Origin: Allolobophora icterica
Lineage: Eukaryota; Annelida; Clitellata; Crassiclitellata; Lumbricidae
NCBI GenBank assembly: GCA_963556255.1
Contig: OY744608.1
Coordinates: 66,350,678 to 66,414,677, forward strand
Length of the DNA stretch: 64,000 bases
Reading direction: 5' to 3'
The position numbers were made by a program, and so were the translations under genes. A model generated the notes under the pieces. The model saw only the letters and a program-made list of their open reading frames with translations, had not been told where the DNA came from and did not search any database. Of the stretch, positions 24,501 to 42,370 are shown in pieces. Position 1 is the stretch's first letter. Each line of letters starts with the position of its first letter.

Positions 24501-24805
24501 TAAGAGAAGAATGTCCTTGCTGCACATTCATCATGACAAATCGGTTGGCACTGATGCTGTGTGGCAGAAATTTGATAGCAGTGGCCATCTTCGCATTGCG
24601 TTAGCATTTCCGCGTGATCAGCAGAGACAATGATTATTAGTCAGCAAATCATTCAAATGGCATGATGAAAGTTTCACATGTAACCACATGATACTGCGTT
24701 GTCAGCGTTGACGCTGAGTGTAAATGTTTAAGACTTTAAAAGTTTTCGTCTATGTATACTGGTAGGCCTATGTAATGTTCATATATGCTTCATTTTCACA
24801 TGAAT

Positions 24806-24824
24806 AATAATAATAATAATAATG

Positions 24825-24878
<54 letters not shown>
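24806..24878. repeat. (AAT)n microsatellite
   Basis: About 24 units with one ATG-type variant, inside the hAT element at 23776-24983. Confidence 0.95.
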
Positions 24879-25818
24879 TTCTTTATTAATTCAAACTGAT
24901 TGACCAAAATGACTGGCAATCTTTCAAGTCTTAAATATGTTTGCGACTTTACGTCCAGTTTTTGGTGCCTGGTGGCGCCACTGGTTAACATTACATCACA
25001 GCACAATCTCATGATCCAGCTACATGTATATGCTGAAGACACCCAGCTCTAGGGCCTCCATAAAACTCTCTGGAGAGAACATTTAGTAAAATCAAAATTA
25101 TATATCGCGGCATGCGTCGGTGATATCCAATCCTGGTGTGCATCTATGAGTCTGAAGTTAAATGTCACTGAAACAGAACTCATCTGGTTCGACCGTTGAA
25201 ACAGTTCGGATGACGATAAACAAATGAAAGACCTTAACCTCGACTCAAACTTTTCTATTCCATCCTCCGATGTGGTCCGCGACCTCGGTGTAATGTTAGA
25301 CTGCAGTCTTAACATGACTCATCACAAATTGCAGAGGACTCCCATCGGCCTCGCGAGGGGATTATACCGGACTTCGCACCAACCGGAAGTTTGGTAGTCG
25401 GTCTGAGGACCCATTGAATGGAACAGTCTTCCAACTTCAGTCCGTCAATGCGCATCTGTTGCTCAATTTAAATCCAAATTAAAAACTCATCTTTCACATT
25501 GCACTATGACTAGGATTGCAGCACAACTCGTTAACGTGCAAAAAGCGCTCTATAAATCTTTAGTTGTTGTTGCCTTTGAATAAGATGTCGTTAAACTGTT
25601 GTATCCAATCCTCATTGAACATTTAAAAAAAGAAAAAAAGAAACGCAAAATGTCGCAAAGCAATTAAATTTACGGTTCCGTTTACACACCTTTAAATCGT
25701 TTCCTTCAGACACTATACATAAGTTTTTCCGAGTAATCATTATTTCATTGTAAAGCATTATGGCTGGCAACTTTTGACCGATGTCAACGGCCTTTGATGC
25801 CATCAGATGTCGTTAAAC

Positions 25819-27571
25819 TAGAGCCCTGCGCCGACGTCTTAGTGTCGGCGGCGGCGCGCCGGTCATTTTGGATCGGCGGCGGCGGCGCGCCGACGAACAA
25901 AAGTCGGCGGCGGCGGCGCCCAGAAAATATCGGCGGCGGCGGCGCGGCGCGGCGTGACTTAGTCAGAAGCATGAGTCACTATGGGAGTTGAACAGCCGTT
26001 GGTCCTGTGACCAGTCAAGTGGGTCAAGTTCTCTAAAGCCAACCTATCACAGTGAAGCTCAACTACATACAAAGGGACTGAGAGAGAAGACACCTTCAGA
26101 CATATGCCTTACAATTATGAACATCCTTAATTACGCTGCGTGCCTGCATAGGTATTGACAAATTGTAATCAGTCTGAAATCAGATGAAGCAGCATGCATT
26201 TGCATATTGCATGAATACACTTAGACATGCACTGATACAGTAGGCCTACAGGCCTACACACCAAGTCACATGGCAGACGCGGGATAACAGCATCCTCCCA
26301 GTGAGAGAGGCTGCTGTTAAGCCATGAAGTGAAATGTAAATATATATTATATACGTTTTCCTATGGTAAAACAATAGCCGAGTGGCCTCGCCCCAGTTAA
26401 TTTTTTAATGAATTTACCAAGTTGTCTGCTGCCCGTTTGAGTTAGTGCCATGCCATGAAGGTCTCCATAGATAGAAAATTGTTTGAATTTATAAACTCCT
26501 CTAACCTTACAACATTAAGCCAAAAATTTACACCATTGTAATAAGACCACAGACATCAAAGTATTAATAAGTTATGGAAGCTATTCAACATGTAAGGTAA
26601 TGAATGGGGAACTCTATAGCACTGTAGTATACATACAAAGCCATGCATTGCATATTGCTTTTGTTGTCAAGGTATTAAGGAAATGGCAACAGAAACACAA
26701 GTATAAAAAAATGGCTACTTGTATCAAGATATCGCTTTATATGACTGTGTGTATCATGGCACAAAGACAAGATAATCAGAGTATAAGGAAAATGAATTTG
26801 GCCAGGAAGACGGTGCATTATTAGTATCAAGATCAGTTATGTTCACTCTTTATCTGCTTCATTAAAACACGAGTTCCTACCAATAAAAGTGCCATTTCTG
26901 AGAATGGTTTGTTTAATAAAACATTTAGGCCGTAGATATAATTATACTTATCAGCTTATCTTACATCTAATCTCTTAAGAACCGTTAGGTAGCCAATTAG
27001 CCGTGTTTTTAGCTCCTTATATTGCTGACATTCAAGCTGCCATATGTGCAGAAATTTTATCCTGTCACAAAATAAGAGTTTTCACAGTGGCTGTTAGACC
27101 GGCAACAGAGAAAATTCTTCTGTATTTTGTTTATAATTATTTTACTTCGTCTGTTTTTTCTTTCTTGTCAGCTAGTACATCCCATTTCACAATCACGAGC
27201 ATGTAAGTGAACTTATATGTGCTATGATAGCAGCAAAAGTCAACACGAATTGGTGATACACGCTCATAGCACTGACGACACAAATTCGTGTTGCCGATTA
27301 AGTTTTCGCAAAGAAATCGAGAAAAATAAAATGAAGTAAGTAGGCCTACAAGATGTCCACTTCCATTTTGAACCAAGGCAACAATATATCGCAATATCAT
27401 GCAAAACATGAAAAATGCAACAATAACAATTAAGCATATCAAACTGGCATCGGCGGCGCGCCGACAGATTGTCGGCGGCGGCGGCGGCGGCGCGCCGACA
27501 AACCAAAATCGGCGGCGGCGGCGCCCACAAAATGTCGGCGGCGGCGGCGCGGCGGCCGGCGCAGGGCTCAA
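25819..27571. mobile_element. hAT-like element with GC-rich CGGCGGCGG end arrays, 1.75 kb
   Basis: The left end TAGAGCCCTGCGCCG and, in reverse complement, the right end TTGAGCCCTGCGCCG form inverted termini. The flanks are a perfect 8-bp duplication CGTTAAAC (25811-25818 and 27572-27579), itself the end motif of the resident GTTTAACGACA repeat. Just inside each end lies about 120 bp of (CGG)n broken by palindromic CGGCGCGCCG cores (25830-25958, 27449-27560). The two blocks are in direct orientation. The internal 1.45 kb is AT-rich with no recognisable transposase. The Pro/Arg-rich frames over the ends are by-products. Confidence 0.8.
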
Positions 27572-27619
27572 CGTTAAACCCTTTGAATCTAATCTAATCG
27601 CTTACCCAATTACGCTAAT

Positions 27620-28230
27620 TAATGATTGATTGGTTAGTTATTGTTTAACGACACTGTGTCATAACAAAGATGATTAGCGTCGTCCTCCGCCTTTATCCAG
27701 CATTTACACACCTTTAGGCCTATATACAATTCTTCGGACTCTATATATTAATAATTTCGTTCCCTCTATAATGTCGTTCCCCCTCTAGCTCTGAAAAAAA
27801 ACGGCTGAGCTGTAATGTGCCAAAACAATTTCTGTCGACGTCAACGGCTTTTGTTGCCATAAGAATTCGTTAAACCCTGGATATATACAAATCAATGCTC
27901 CGTTTAGACACCTTTAACTCGTTCCTTTTTGACTTAATATACACGTATTTTCAGCTTATTCGCTAGCTCGTTATTAAACAAAATTAATTACCTAAATGAC
28001 CCATAAGAATCACCTGCCATAGGTTCAGTCGTTGATACTCGAAACAGCGGCGGCACACAGTCCTTGGCCTCGACCGTGCCTCGCGTTCCCCACCATTCGG
28101 CCGGATACCGAGAAACACGCATTCAGCCACTACCCGTACATGGCACAGGAAGTGCCAGTCCTAGGCATGGAAAAAGGAGGGGGCGATGTCAACGGCCCTG
28201 GTAGCCATAAGATGTCGTTAAACGCTGAAA
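27620..28230. repeat. GTTTAACGACA family, near-complete copy and fragments
   Basis: TTGTTTAACGACACTGTGTC... GATGATTAGCGTCG (27634-27680) and GTCGACGTCAACGG... CGTTAAAC (27834-27862) face each other as long imperfect inverted ends around about 230 bp. A second right-hand end follows at 28185-28212. This is the best place in the window to see the element's paired-end structure. Confidence 0.6.
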
Positions 28231-28785
28231 CTACTAGAACTGAGGAAGGCCTTTCCGGCACAGACCTTAAACCATATCCGGACTTTTACCACCTGCGAGG
28301 GAGTGTCAGCCCATCATGTCGGATATCGTCAATCTTCGTGCTCAAAGCGATACGAAACCTTAGTAGAACTGCGGTCTGGCTCAACGTCCGTGCGAAAACT
28401 CGCTAACGACGACTTTCCAGTTACCTATGATTACTTGGCTCAACTATCAACTATCTGTTTGTAATGAAAGTTTACAACACTTAGGTTGCCACGCAGGGGC
28501 GCCGCCATGGCAGGCTAAAACAAATTGGACGCACACCGCTCCCGTCTCCTCCCATCCACACCCGTCCCTGTCTACCACTCGTAGTCATATACTGAAAATG
28601 ACTCACAGTGACTCATAAAAGTACAGTACAACACACGCATATGATATCATATGATATCATTGTCAAACATATCAATGCGATGCCTAATCCTTGTGTGGAT
28701 TTGATTTGGTTGGTGGACGTACGTGCGTCCAGTGCGTCACGCTGCTGGCGCCTCTGTTACTACGAGCATCGCATAATATTCTCAC

Positions 28786-34628
<5,843 letters not shown>

Positions 34629-34789
34629 CTTCACCGATTTCTTTTCTTGCAATTGATCGACGAAAAACCTGAAAAGTTAATTCAGTCTGTTTACTTTGCT
34701 TCTTTATAATTATATTCGACTGTCAACCAATTCAAATTTCTCTAAAAAAATAAATTCCACTTGCGCCACCTAGTGCCACCTACCGAACT

Positions 34790-36960
34790 CAACTACAACA
34801 ACAGAACTCCGCCACTAACCGTAGTGCCAGGTAGTGCCAGTCCCAAGCCTGAAAAAAGGAGGAGAACGAGTCAATGACCCTGGTAGCGCTAAGATGTTGT
34901 TAACCACTGGAATTACTCAACACAAAATTATGCCATCTATCTGCAGCGTCAGCGGAAAGACCAGGAGGTGAGAGAGTGGACCAGCCACCTGCCCTCGTAT
35001 GCCGAGACCAAAAAAGTGAAGTCGTCAGTACTTCGCCGATATGATTGTCCTTCTCAGTTTGATCAAGAGACTGCTCTCCTCTTCTCTAATAACTTGATGC
35101 AATATTAGCACGAGGTTATCATGCCAGTCACGAGGTTTTGACAGTCATGAGGTTATGGCCGGAAAACAGTCATCGACACAGTTATAATATATTCTCAGGC
35201 AGAGTTCTAACTTGCCCACCGCGCTGCGCTGCTTATCTTCAACCAATTATAGGCCACCGCATCTCTTTGGCGCTGCCAGATTTTCTGAACTGGGGTGATT
35301 AAAGGGTCAAGGAACATCCAACACCAGTTAGTGATAAATTCTGTGGGCTAATAAGACTTTAAAGAAGTGGCCTGTAACTGAAAATAATCTGTGGTGCCAA
35401 GGGCGCCCTTATTATCCGCGTTACATGTATGAGGCGAGCTCTCTATCCATTCGCTATCGTGTCACATACCGGCTGCATGCAATTGTATGGAGGAATGCAT
35501 CAGAGTTGAACGACATCGTACGGCAACAAAAGGCCGTTAACGTCGGCAGAAATTAAATAGGCAAATTCTCATAGTAATAACACAGGATGCTCTTCTGCTT
35601 TCTCTTATTCGGAGAATATTGCATTTAAAATAGGTGTGTAATTATTTTTGAACAGATCTCACTGTTTGCATGGCATAATACAGCAATAGGCAATAAATAC
35701 TTGATATCTTTCGATTAGTTGGTTAGATGCTGTTTAACGACAGTGTGTCATAAGAAAGATGATTAGCGTCAATAATAATAATAATTAATAATTATAATTA
35801 TATTCTTTATTATTTCAAACCGACAGACGCAGTAAGATTACATTGAAACATGAAAGTATAATCAATATCTTAATTAACACACGGTTTGGCAGCCATACAA
35901 AGCGCCGCCCTAGAGGGAGGTTACGGGAGTCGATCCGCGTACCTTATGCTCTCCTGGCCATGAGTGTTACCACTACTCTATCCCCCTCCTTTTCCCTTTA
36001 TCTAAGAATTAGACACCTTTAAATTGATCCCTTCACGCGCTATATATTTGTGATTTTGTCCAATCGATAGCTCTGTCGGCACGAATTGCTTGGTCAGTTG
36101 ATGTGTAATGACACTGTGTCATAACAAAGATGATTGACGCGGCCCTTTTTCTTTATCCAGGAATTAGACACCTTTAAATTGTTTCTTTAAGACACTATAA
36201 TTATATATCTGTAATTTCTGTTCGATCGCTAGCTGTTCTGGTTCACGGTGTTTGGTCAGTAACTGTTGATGTTTAATTACACTGTGTCATAACAAAGATG
36301 AGTAACGTCGCCCTCTTCCTTTCTCAAGGCTTGGGACTGGCACTACCACAGGCAGGGTAGTGGCGCAGTTACCTCTCGATTGGATGGATGGATCCAGAGT
36401 TTAACGACATTTTAATCTGGCAAAAAGGCCGTGAAAGTCGACAGACATTATTTTGGCATGTTACAACCTTTTAACTCTCGATTGTTTGCTTAGTGGCTGT
36501 TTAACGACACTGTGTCATAACAAAGATGATTAACCTCGTCCTCCTCCTTTATCTAGTCTTTGGACTGGCACTACTCGAGAATAAGGCACTAGCGAAATAT
36601 CTTGGTGGACTGATCTTCTCGAGATTGGCTTGACTACTGCTTGATTTTGGTGAGCCACCGGTTGAAGCCTTGGAAGCAGTAGACACCGGCGCGATTGAAT
36701 TTAATATTTTATATATTTTTAATAACAGTGATAATGATGATTTATAATTATGATGATCATGAGGATGATTATAGCATAGAACGATTACAGAAGTATTTAA
36801 AATTTGTAGTTTCAGTTTTACGACACTGTGTAATAACAAAGATCATTAGTGTCGCCCTCCTCCTTCATCCAGGCTTGGGACTGGCACTACAACAAGTAGG
36901 ATAGTGGCAGAGTAAATACACTCGATGGACATGTACATATACAGCTAAGTAGGCCTACTA
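34790..36960 (+). repeat. Dense cluster of GTTTAACGACA family copies
   Basis: Ends or bodies occur at about 34820-34905, 35510-35550, 35620-35690, 35722-35770, 36096-36150, 36270-36350, 36399-36440, 36493-36580 and 36815-36890. Several carry the full TTGTTTAACGACACTGTGTC... CTTGGGACTGGCACTAC stretch. No gene was found. Confidence 0.7.
35771..35990 (-). mobile_element. tRNA-derived SINE (family 1), second copy
   Basis: Reverse complement of the 13988-14200 element: an AAT tail at the left, GGGAGTCGATCC (B-box complement) near 35927, and CACTACTCTATCCCCCTCC at its start. It interrupts a GTTTAACGACA copy straight after GATTAGCGTC, the same internal position as the other copy. Confidence 0.75.
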
Positions 36961-36975
36961 TTGAAATACGTAGGC

Positions 36976-37749
36976 CAGGGGTTCCCAACCTTTTCTATGC
37001 CTCACACCCCTTGGAAATATTTGATTAGCGCTCGCACCCCCTACAAAAGTCATCTCACATTTGAAGACGACTAAATCACATTTCTATTTTTTTAAACATA
37101 GGCTGAACCACATACACTCATACAGTACCGTGGGTGAACAAACTGAACTAATAATGAGCTTTTAACTCAGTGCATAAAATGCACATATAAATTCATAACG
37201 CTATAAAGAATGCACTGGGGTTTTTGCAAGTCATCATTTCCTGTTGTGCAAGTGAAACCAAAGCACACATAGCCTACTCATCATTCCATTTCCTTCTTTT
37301 TGACATGATGAAAAATGAAGGGTTAATCTGCGAACCAGCAAAAGAAAAATATGAGCTAATTTACCTGTTAACAAAGCCCGTTTTGACAAATTGTTCCTGC
37401 TCATTGCTTCTTTCAAAATATAATGTCAATATGACATTGCACTCAAAGCAAAAATAATGACCTATAAATGCTGGCACACTGCACTACGATACAAATACAG
37501 CTCAGTAAGTATACATATGCACACACAATTATTACATTTATTAATATCAAGTTCTGTTATAATAAAATAAATGTGACCTCACCTTCAATGCAAACAATTT
37601 TTTTAACAAGTTAATTTCGTGACATTTGTACAAACATGACGGATTTTCTATTACCCGATAAAAAATATTTACATATACTCTTTCTCGCACCCCCTGAAAT
37701 GCCATCTCGCACCCCTGGGGGTGCGTGCACCCCTGGTTGGGAACCCCTG
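36976..37749. mobile_element. hAT (Charlie-like ends) non-autonomous element, 774 bp
   Basis: Inverted ends are CAGGGGTTCCCAACC and GGTTGGGAACCCCTG, a classical hAT/Charlie-type terminus. A perfect 8-bp duplication ACGTAGGC lies at 36968-36975 and 37750-37757. Subterminal CTCGCACCCC repeats occur near both ends. The 77-codon frame at 37224-37457 has no transposase motif. Confidence 0.9.
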
Positions 37750-38317
37750 ACGTAGGCTAACAACTGTAATTGATTTCGATAATTACTCAGAAATTAACGA
37801 ATCTATTTTTGAAACTCGGGTATTTCTAACATTTCCTTCCTGTTTCTCGATTAGCCGTAGCCCGTAGACCTACTTTCACAAAACAAAACACCGATTTAAT
37901 GACTGTTCTATTTAACATCACTTTAATTACTATTCTAATTAACTTCTATACTCCTTATAGCTGACTAACTCTGACTCCTCTGACCGAAATCGTTATCGTA
38001 ATCTCCAAACTCATAAAGAGCCATTCGAACGTCACGAACGCTGTCTATCTATATTTCTATCTTTCTATCTCTCTCCTTGTCTCTGTTTTCCTCTCTATCC
38101 GTCTGTCTTTGTGTCTGACTTTCTCAATCTGTACGTCTGTCTCTCTATGCGTCTACCTTCTGTCATGTATGTAATGCAATGCTGTCTAATGTTGCAATGT
38201 ACGCTCTGTTATGTAAAGTTATTCCAGGTAATGTAATTTAATGTGACATATGATGTAACGTAGGCTAGGCCTAAATCTTTCGTATGGCGTGGTCATGGCA
38301 AATCTGGTGGATGTTCC

Positions 38318-38519
38318 CAGGCCCGGTTCGTCCATATGGGCAACTGGGCAGCCGCCCAGGGCCGCCGATTTTTAGGGGCCGCCAATTTTCCAATTTTTTT
38401 ATATTTGTATTATTATTATTCGTAACAAGAGGTGAATGACTAAAAAAAAGGTCATCAACTTTTTTGTGCTTAGGGCCGCCGATTTGCCCAGGGCCGCCAA
38501 ATGTCTTGAGCCGGGCCTG
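38318..38519. mobile_element. hAT-type MITE, 202 bp
   Basis: The ends are CAGGCCCGG and CCGGGCCTG, and the perfect 8-bp duplication GATGTTCC is at 38310-38317 and 38520-38527. Internal GGGCCGCCGATTT repeats occur near both ends. Confidence 0.9.
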
Positions 38520-38576
38520 GATGTTCCGGACAAAACGTGAGTTAAGTAAGTAAGTAATTAAGTTTATTCTTTAATA

Positions 38577-38615
38577 AACCAGTTGCATAACCGCATTCTG
38601 GTTATGCAACTGGTT
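38577..38615. repeat. Perfect hairpin, 16-bp arms
   Basis: AACCAGTTGCATAACC and its exact reverse complement are separated by 7 bases. ACAGACGAAACGTAAA twice in tandem follows (38624-38660). Confidence 0.85.
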
Positions 38616-39129
38616 GAAAACAGACGAAACGTAAAACAGACGAAACGTAAAGCATGAAAACACGAAAACTAGCAGCCCATTCCACTTCCACCAACTCTAG
38701 CCTATTATATTAAAGTCACTACGACAGAAGAACTCATAATATACAAGTAAACACCGCTTGAAACAGAAAATCATCAGCGAAGAACTCCAACGCCCACACA
38801 GAGAACACAGCCAACAGATTCACGTCTGATATATAAACAGTTCACCGTTCACAGACTTCGGGCCGAGTAGCATCGAGAGCGAGGCACAGCGACGGGCGGC
38901 GCAATCGCTGAGGGCGAAGCACCATTTCGACACGGTCTTCGAAAGTTGACATTATATCATATACGGCGGCGTCCAGGCCTCTCTCGTCCAATGTGGGTGA
39001 GTGAAAAACGGCGCTCAATCGCCAGGTGGCAGGTCAAATGACGGGCAAGGTATCGCCTTGCACGTTGTAAGCAATGGACTCATCTAATGGCGAAGGTCAA
39101 TGGCGAAGGTCAAACGCCAAGAACTTGCG

Positions 39130-39850
39130 AAACGAGTTCTTAATCTAAAACAGAAAAGTGAGAAAAGTCAGAGACGTGAACTCCACAACAGTAAACATTT
39201 GTGTTGACAGTAATTATCGATCGAGTTTCACCTGACACAAAAAACCGCAGAGGGGCAAAATCTTCGACCAGCGTGGCCGTCGACAGAGCGGAAGAGTTCC
39301 TGATCCAACGTGATACCAATGTCTCGGACAGTAGTCCTGAAGATAAAATGTGGGAACTTAGTGGCAATAGCAACTAGGTCAATCTTTAGCAAGGTGTTGC
39401 CGTGTACCCAACAAGGTGAATTGCGTTTTGGATGGGTTAAGCCGGAAACGATCTGACGACATTCAAACCACCAGAGCATCCATGGCTCGGCACGTGACTC
39501 GTACTGAAACAACAGCATATGGCACGTAGCAGTGCAGGTAAGTCTCGGCATGGTCCGCATATGACTGACCCAGTACAGCGTGGTCAGCAAGAAGAGAGCC
39601 TAGATCAGCAGTGTAGATAATTTTGAGAAGGGGGCCCAGAACGGAGCCCAGCCCGAAGGGGGCAGGAACCCGGGAGGAACTAGTGGGCCCATGGACGCGC
39701 TCATGCAAAAAAGAACGTAGTCATAAAGGAAGTTGCCAGAATGACCGAAGGAAGTGGAGATGCTCCTAAAAAGAATACCATGGTCATTGGTCAACGGTAT
39801 GAAAATCCACGCTGACTTCTAACAAAACCAGAAGAGTAACCTGTATGCGA
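39130..39850 (-). pseudogene. LINE reverse-transcriptase relic
   Basis: The minus strand, in three overlapping frames, shows S-T-S-F-G-H-S-G-N-F-L (about 39740), G-S-V-L-G-P-L-L (about 39640), S-Y-A-D-H-A-E-T-Y-L (YADD equivalent, decayed to YADH) and V-R-D-I-G-I-T-L-D (about 39320). These are successive blocks of a CR1/Jockey-like polymerase. Frame changes between blocks show it is dead. Confidence 0.7.
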
Positions 39851-41104
39851 CCTGTCTATTAGTCCATATATGTCTGTGGAAAGGCGGACTAATAGGGTCT
39901 CAGTAGCATGGCTTTTTGCGAAGACAACACTTGAAAACCGGGGTCGGTTATTTGCATCAAGGTATAAGTAATAAGCTGGAAATCAATGATCTTTTCAATG
40001 ACTTTAGACAGAAACGAAGCATTTTCGACTGGCCTATAGTGAACGGGGTCAGTCGAGTAAAGAACGATGTGTAAACTGCGTGAGAAAGGTATAAGAAATA
40101 AAATTTTAAATATTCGAAAGAGTATTAGAATAATACGTTAAATACATTTCAAGTTTAGTTTTATTCGTCAGTGGTCGTAAGATGTCGTTAAACACTGGAA
40201 ATACCGTCATAAGTTTATGCTCCATTTAGACACCTTTCTAAAGCGCTTTTCCTCCAATATAAATTCGTCAGCGGACAGTAATAGATGGGTGTTTCCTTAT
40301 TTGATTGGTAAGCTGGGACGAAGGTAATCCGATTAAAGATAGAAAATATAAAAAAAACGGAAGAAATAGGCCTAATGGTCAACATCTTATGCCGACTTCT
40401 ACAATTATTCAACATCATCCAACGACATCAAAAGCTCCTCTCGATTTCAGCAATAAAAAAGTAATAAATTATAAACAAATAAAATTAATAATAATTACAA
40501 TAACGACGAAAGAGACCAGCCTACAAACTACTCACGGCCGCAATATGTCGTTAAAGGCTGTAAAGTAAAGCATAAACTATTTACATATAGACACCTTTAA
40601 TAAGATGATCTAATTTTTTATAACTATCAACCACTCACGTCTCGTGTAATTAGGCATTTAGTGGGGTGTCGAACACAGAAGACTAGTTTGCACAAGCGTT
40701 ACGGTTGACAATCACCAACTGGTGATTAATTTAAGCGCCATCCGGAAGAGAGTGGGACTGAGCGCACAGCATTGAGTTTTGATCACACTAGGGAAATTGA
40801 GGAGGGAATGGCGTTAGGCCTAGTTGGTGGGGAATCGGATGGATTTCAGAAAAGCGTAAGGCAGCTGATCTACCAGAGCTGAGGAATTTTAGCGACTCAG
40901 CAAAAGAAAGTAAGAATAGAAAATAAGCAATCAAGGAATTTTGTGGTGTATATGAAAGGTAGCTCTGAAAATGTGGCATGGCCTAGAAACGCACGCAACA
41001 TCCAGGGCGCTAAAGTTAGGGACTTTGGGTTGGTGGACAAAATTCAGGTGTCAGAGCAGTCCCTTAGGATCCTAGGTGAGACAGTGGTGCTGACGGTTTT
41101 CTGA
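39851..41104. repeat. GTTTAACGACA family fragments; no gene
   Basis: Ends lie at about 40165-40190 and 40535-40556, each followed by a TAGACACCTTT block (40226, 40589). The short open frames carry no recognisable domain. Confidence 0.5.
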
Positions 41105-42370
41105 GTGTTGCATTGGTCGCAGTTTCCTGTTTCCTACTTCCCTCATAATTTCACTTCTGCATTTGGGAGACAGGACGGACGCCCAATCGCTGAACCGGCG
41201 GCTGTTGTAGGCTACATGTAGAGGCCAAAGGAGGGTACGTAATAGGCGTTCGATGATGGTGTGCCTTCGACAGTTTGATATCCGTCCGTCTCTGTAGCCG
41301 TGTTCACGTCTTATATATTCGGATGTGGATTTTGTTTGAGCTTAGAGCTTTCGCCCTTTTCCGAGTTCTCGGCGTTGTTGATCGTGCATGCATGGGTAAT
41401 GTAGAGATCTTTAATGAAAACAGGATGGATAGATCCCGAGTTTATCGACATTTTTATAGCAACAAAGGCTGTTGACGTCGACAGAAATTATTCTGGTATA
41501 TTACAGCTCATTATTATTAAAGAAAACAGGAAGGGCCATTTCTCCTCAAAGGTCAAATATCTTCCTTAAAAGAGGTGTGTAATTGTTTGTTAACCGTTCT
41601 CACCTTGTATATGTTATATAATGACACAGTCATTTTCATTAAACCAACGCGAATGGCGAAGATATTATACCTATGGTAATAACTGTTTTAGAGGTGTCTA
41701 AAACAATCCTTGTTTTATCATTGATTAGTCTGCCGATCGTTGTAACTTTAACATTTTAACGACGAGACAGTGCCCTAAAATGTGTTTTGGAACCATAGTA
41801 GCTGCTTAAGCGTTTATTTAACGACCCTGGCATCCGCAAGATGTCGTTAAAAGCTGGATAATACTAAAGTCTTCTTCTTTGATTTCTCTGCCCTGAGGTA
41901 GATACATACCGTAATCAAGTCCACAATGACGTCACTCCTCTCGGTGCTGGGGCTTCTTCTTTTATCCATCATCGCCCATACCATGAGCATATGTCTGGAT
42001 CTTCATCTGGTCCTCATCGCCTTAAATTTGCCATCAGTGATGGTTCTCAAGGTTGTGTCCTCTCTCAGGACCTGATCGACCCATTCAGAGGCATAGTTAG
42101 GGAGGGCAGAGGGGACATGGATCATCGTGAGCCAAAGGAAGTGGGCGCCACTATGAGGGTAAAATAAATAAATTTACTCTTAATCTTGATGCAATTTTAA
42201 ATATCGTAGCTACGTCGCTGGATCCATGTTCTCTGTCGCTCTCTTATTGTAGCTCTCACAGTTCATTCTTCCCCAACCCTTTTCAGCTCTCATCGTTTGT
42301 TTCGTGTTCCATCAAACTAATTTTTTCCATCCTCCGCCAAATCCACATTTCGAAGCTTTTTGTTCTGTAA
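41105..42370. repeat. Long repeat unit, copy B
   Basis: Collinear with copies A (2861-5460) and C (58500-60470) from TCGCAGTTTCCTGTTTCC to the minus-strand LINE fragment (41880-42360), where it stops short. It carries a MITE insertion (42086-42220) shared with C but not A, and lacks the Helitron and L2 insertions of A. Confidence 0.7.
42086..42220. mobile_element. hAT-type MITE (135 bp) in repeat copy B
   Basis: The ends are CAGAGGCATAGTTAGGG and GTAGCTACGTCGCTG. The flanks GACCCATT and GATCCATG are a diverged 8-bp duplication of GATCCATT, which is present once in copy A. Internally shorter than its counterpart at 59445-59827. Confidence 0.8.

Larger units (their letters stand above)
23776..24983. 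mobile_element. Non-autonomous hAT-type transposon, 1.2 kb
   Basis: Terminal inverted sequence CAGTGGCGCC (left) pairs with GGCGCCACTG (right). It is flanked by an 8-bp duplication, GCTAACTT at 23768-23775 and GTTAACAT at 24984-24991, now 6/8 identical. The LINE reading frame continues on both sides. Inside are two tandem Helitron-like units (24133-24500) and an AAT microsatellite. No transposase is encoded. Confidence 0.8.
23510..25560 (+). pseudogene. CR1/L2-like LINE relic split by a hAT element
   Basis: The left part (23518-23772) encodes L-L-D-F-S-A-A-F-D-C-V-D-H, W-I-A-S-F-L and F-G-V-P-E-D-P, the fingers/palm blocks of a non-LTR reverse transcriptase. The right part resumes at about 25000 with L-H-V-Y-A-E-D-T-Q-L (YADD motif, A-E-D here). 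It goes on through S-L-K-L-N-V-T-E-T-E-L and R-D-L-G-V-M-L-D-C-S-L-N-M near 25290. The 3' end shows GCGCTCTATAAATC near 25545. Frameshifts and stops make it inactive. Between the halves lies 23776-24983. Confidence 0.8.

Noticed and set aside
27137..27571. Pro/Arg-rich 144-codon frame (and similar at 25784-25991)
   Set aside because: Created by the CGG-rich ends of the hAT-like element.
28032..28406. 124-codon plus-strand frame
   Set aside because: Runs through a GTTTAACGACA-family fragment and shows no domain or conserved composition.
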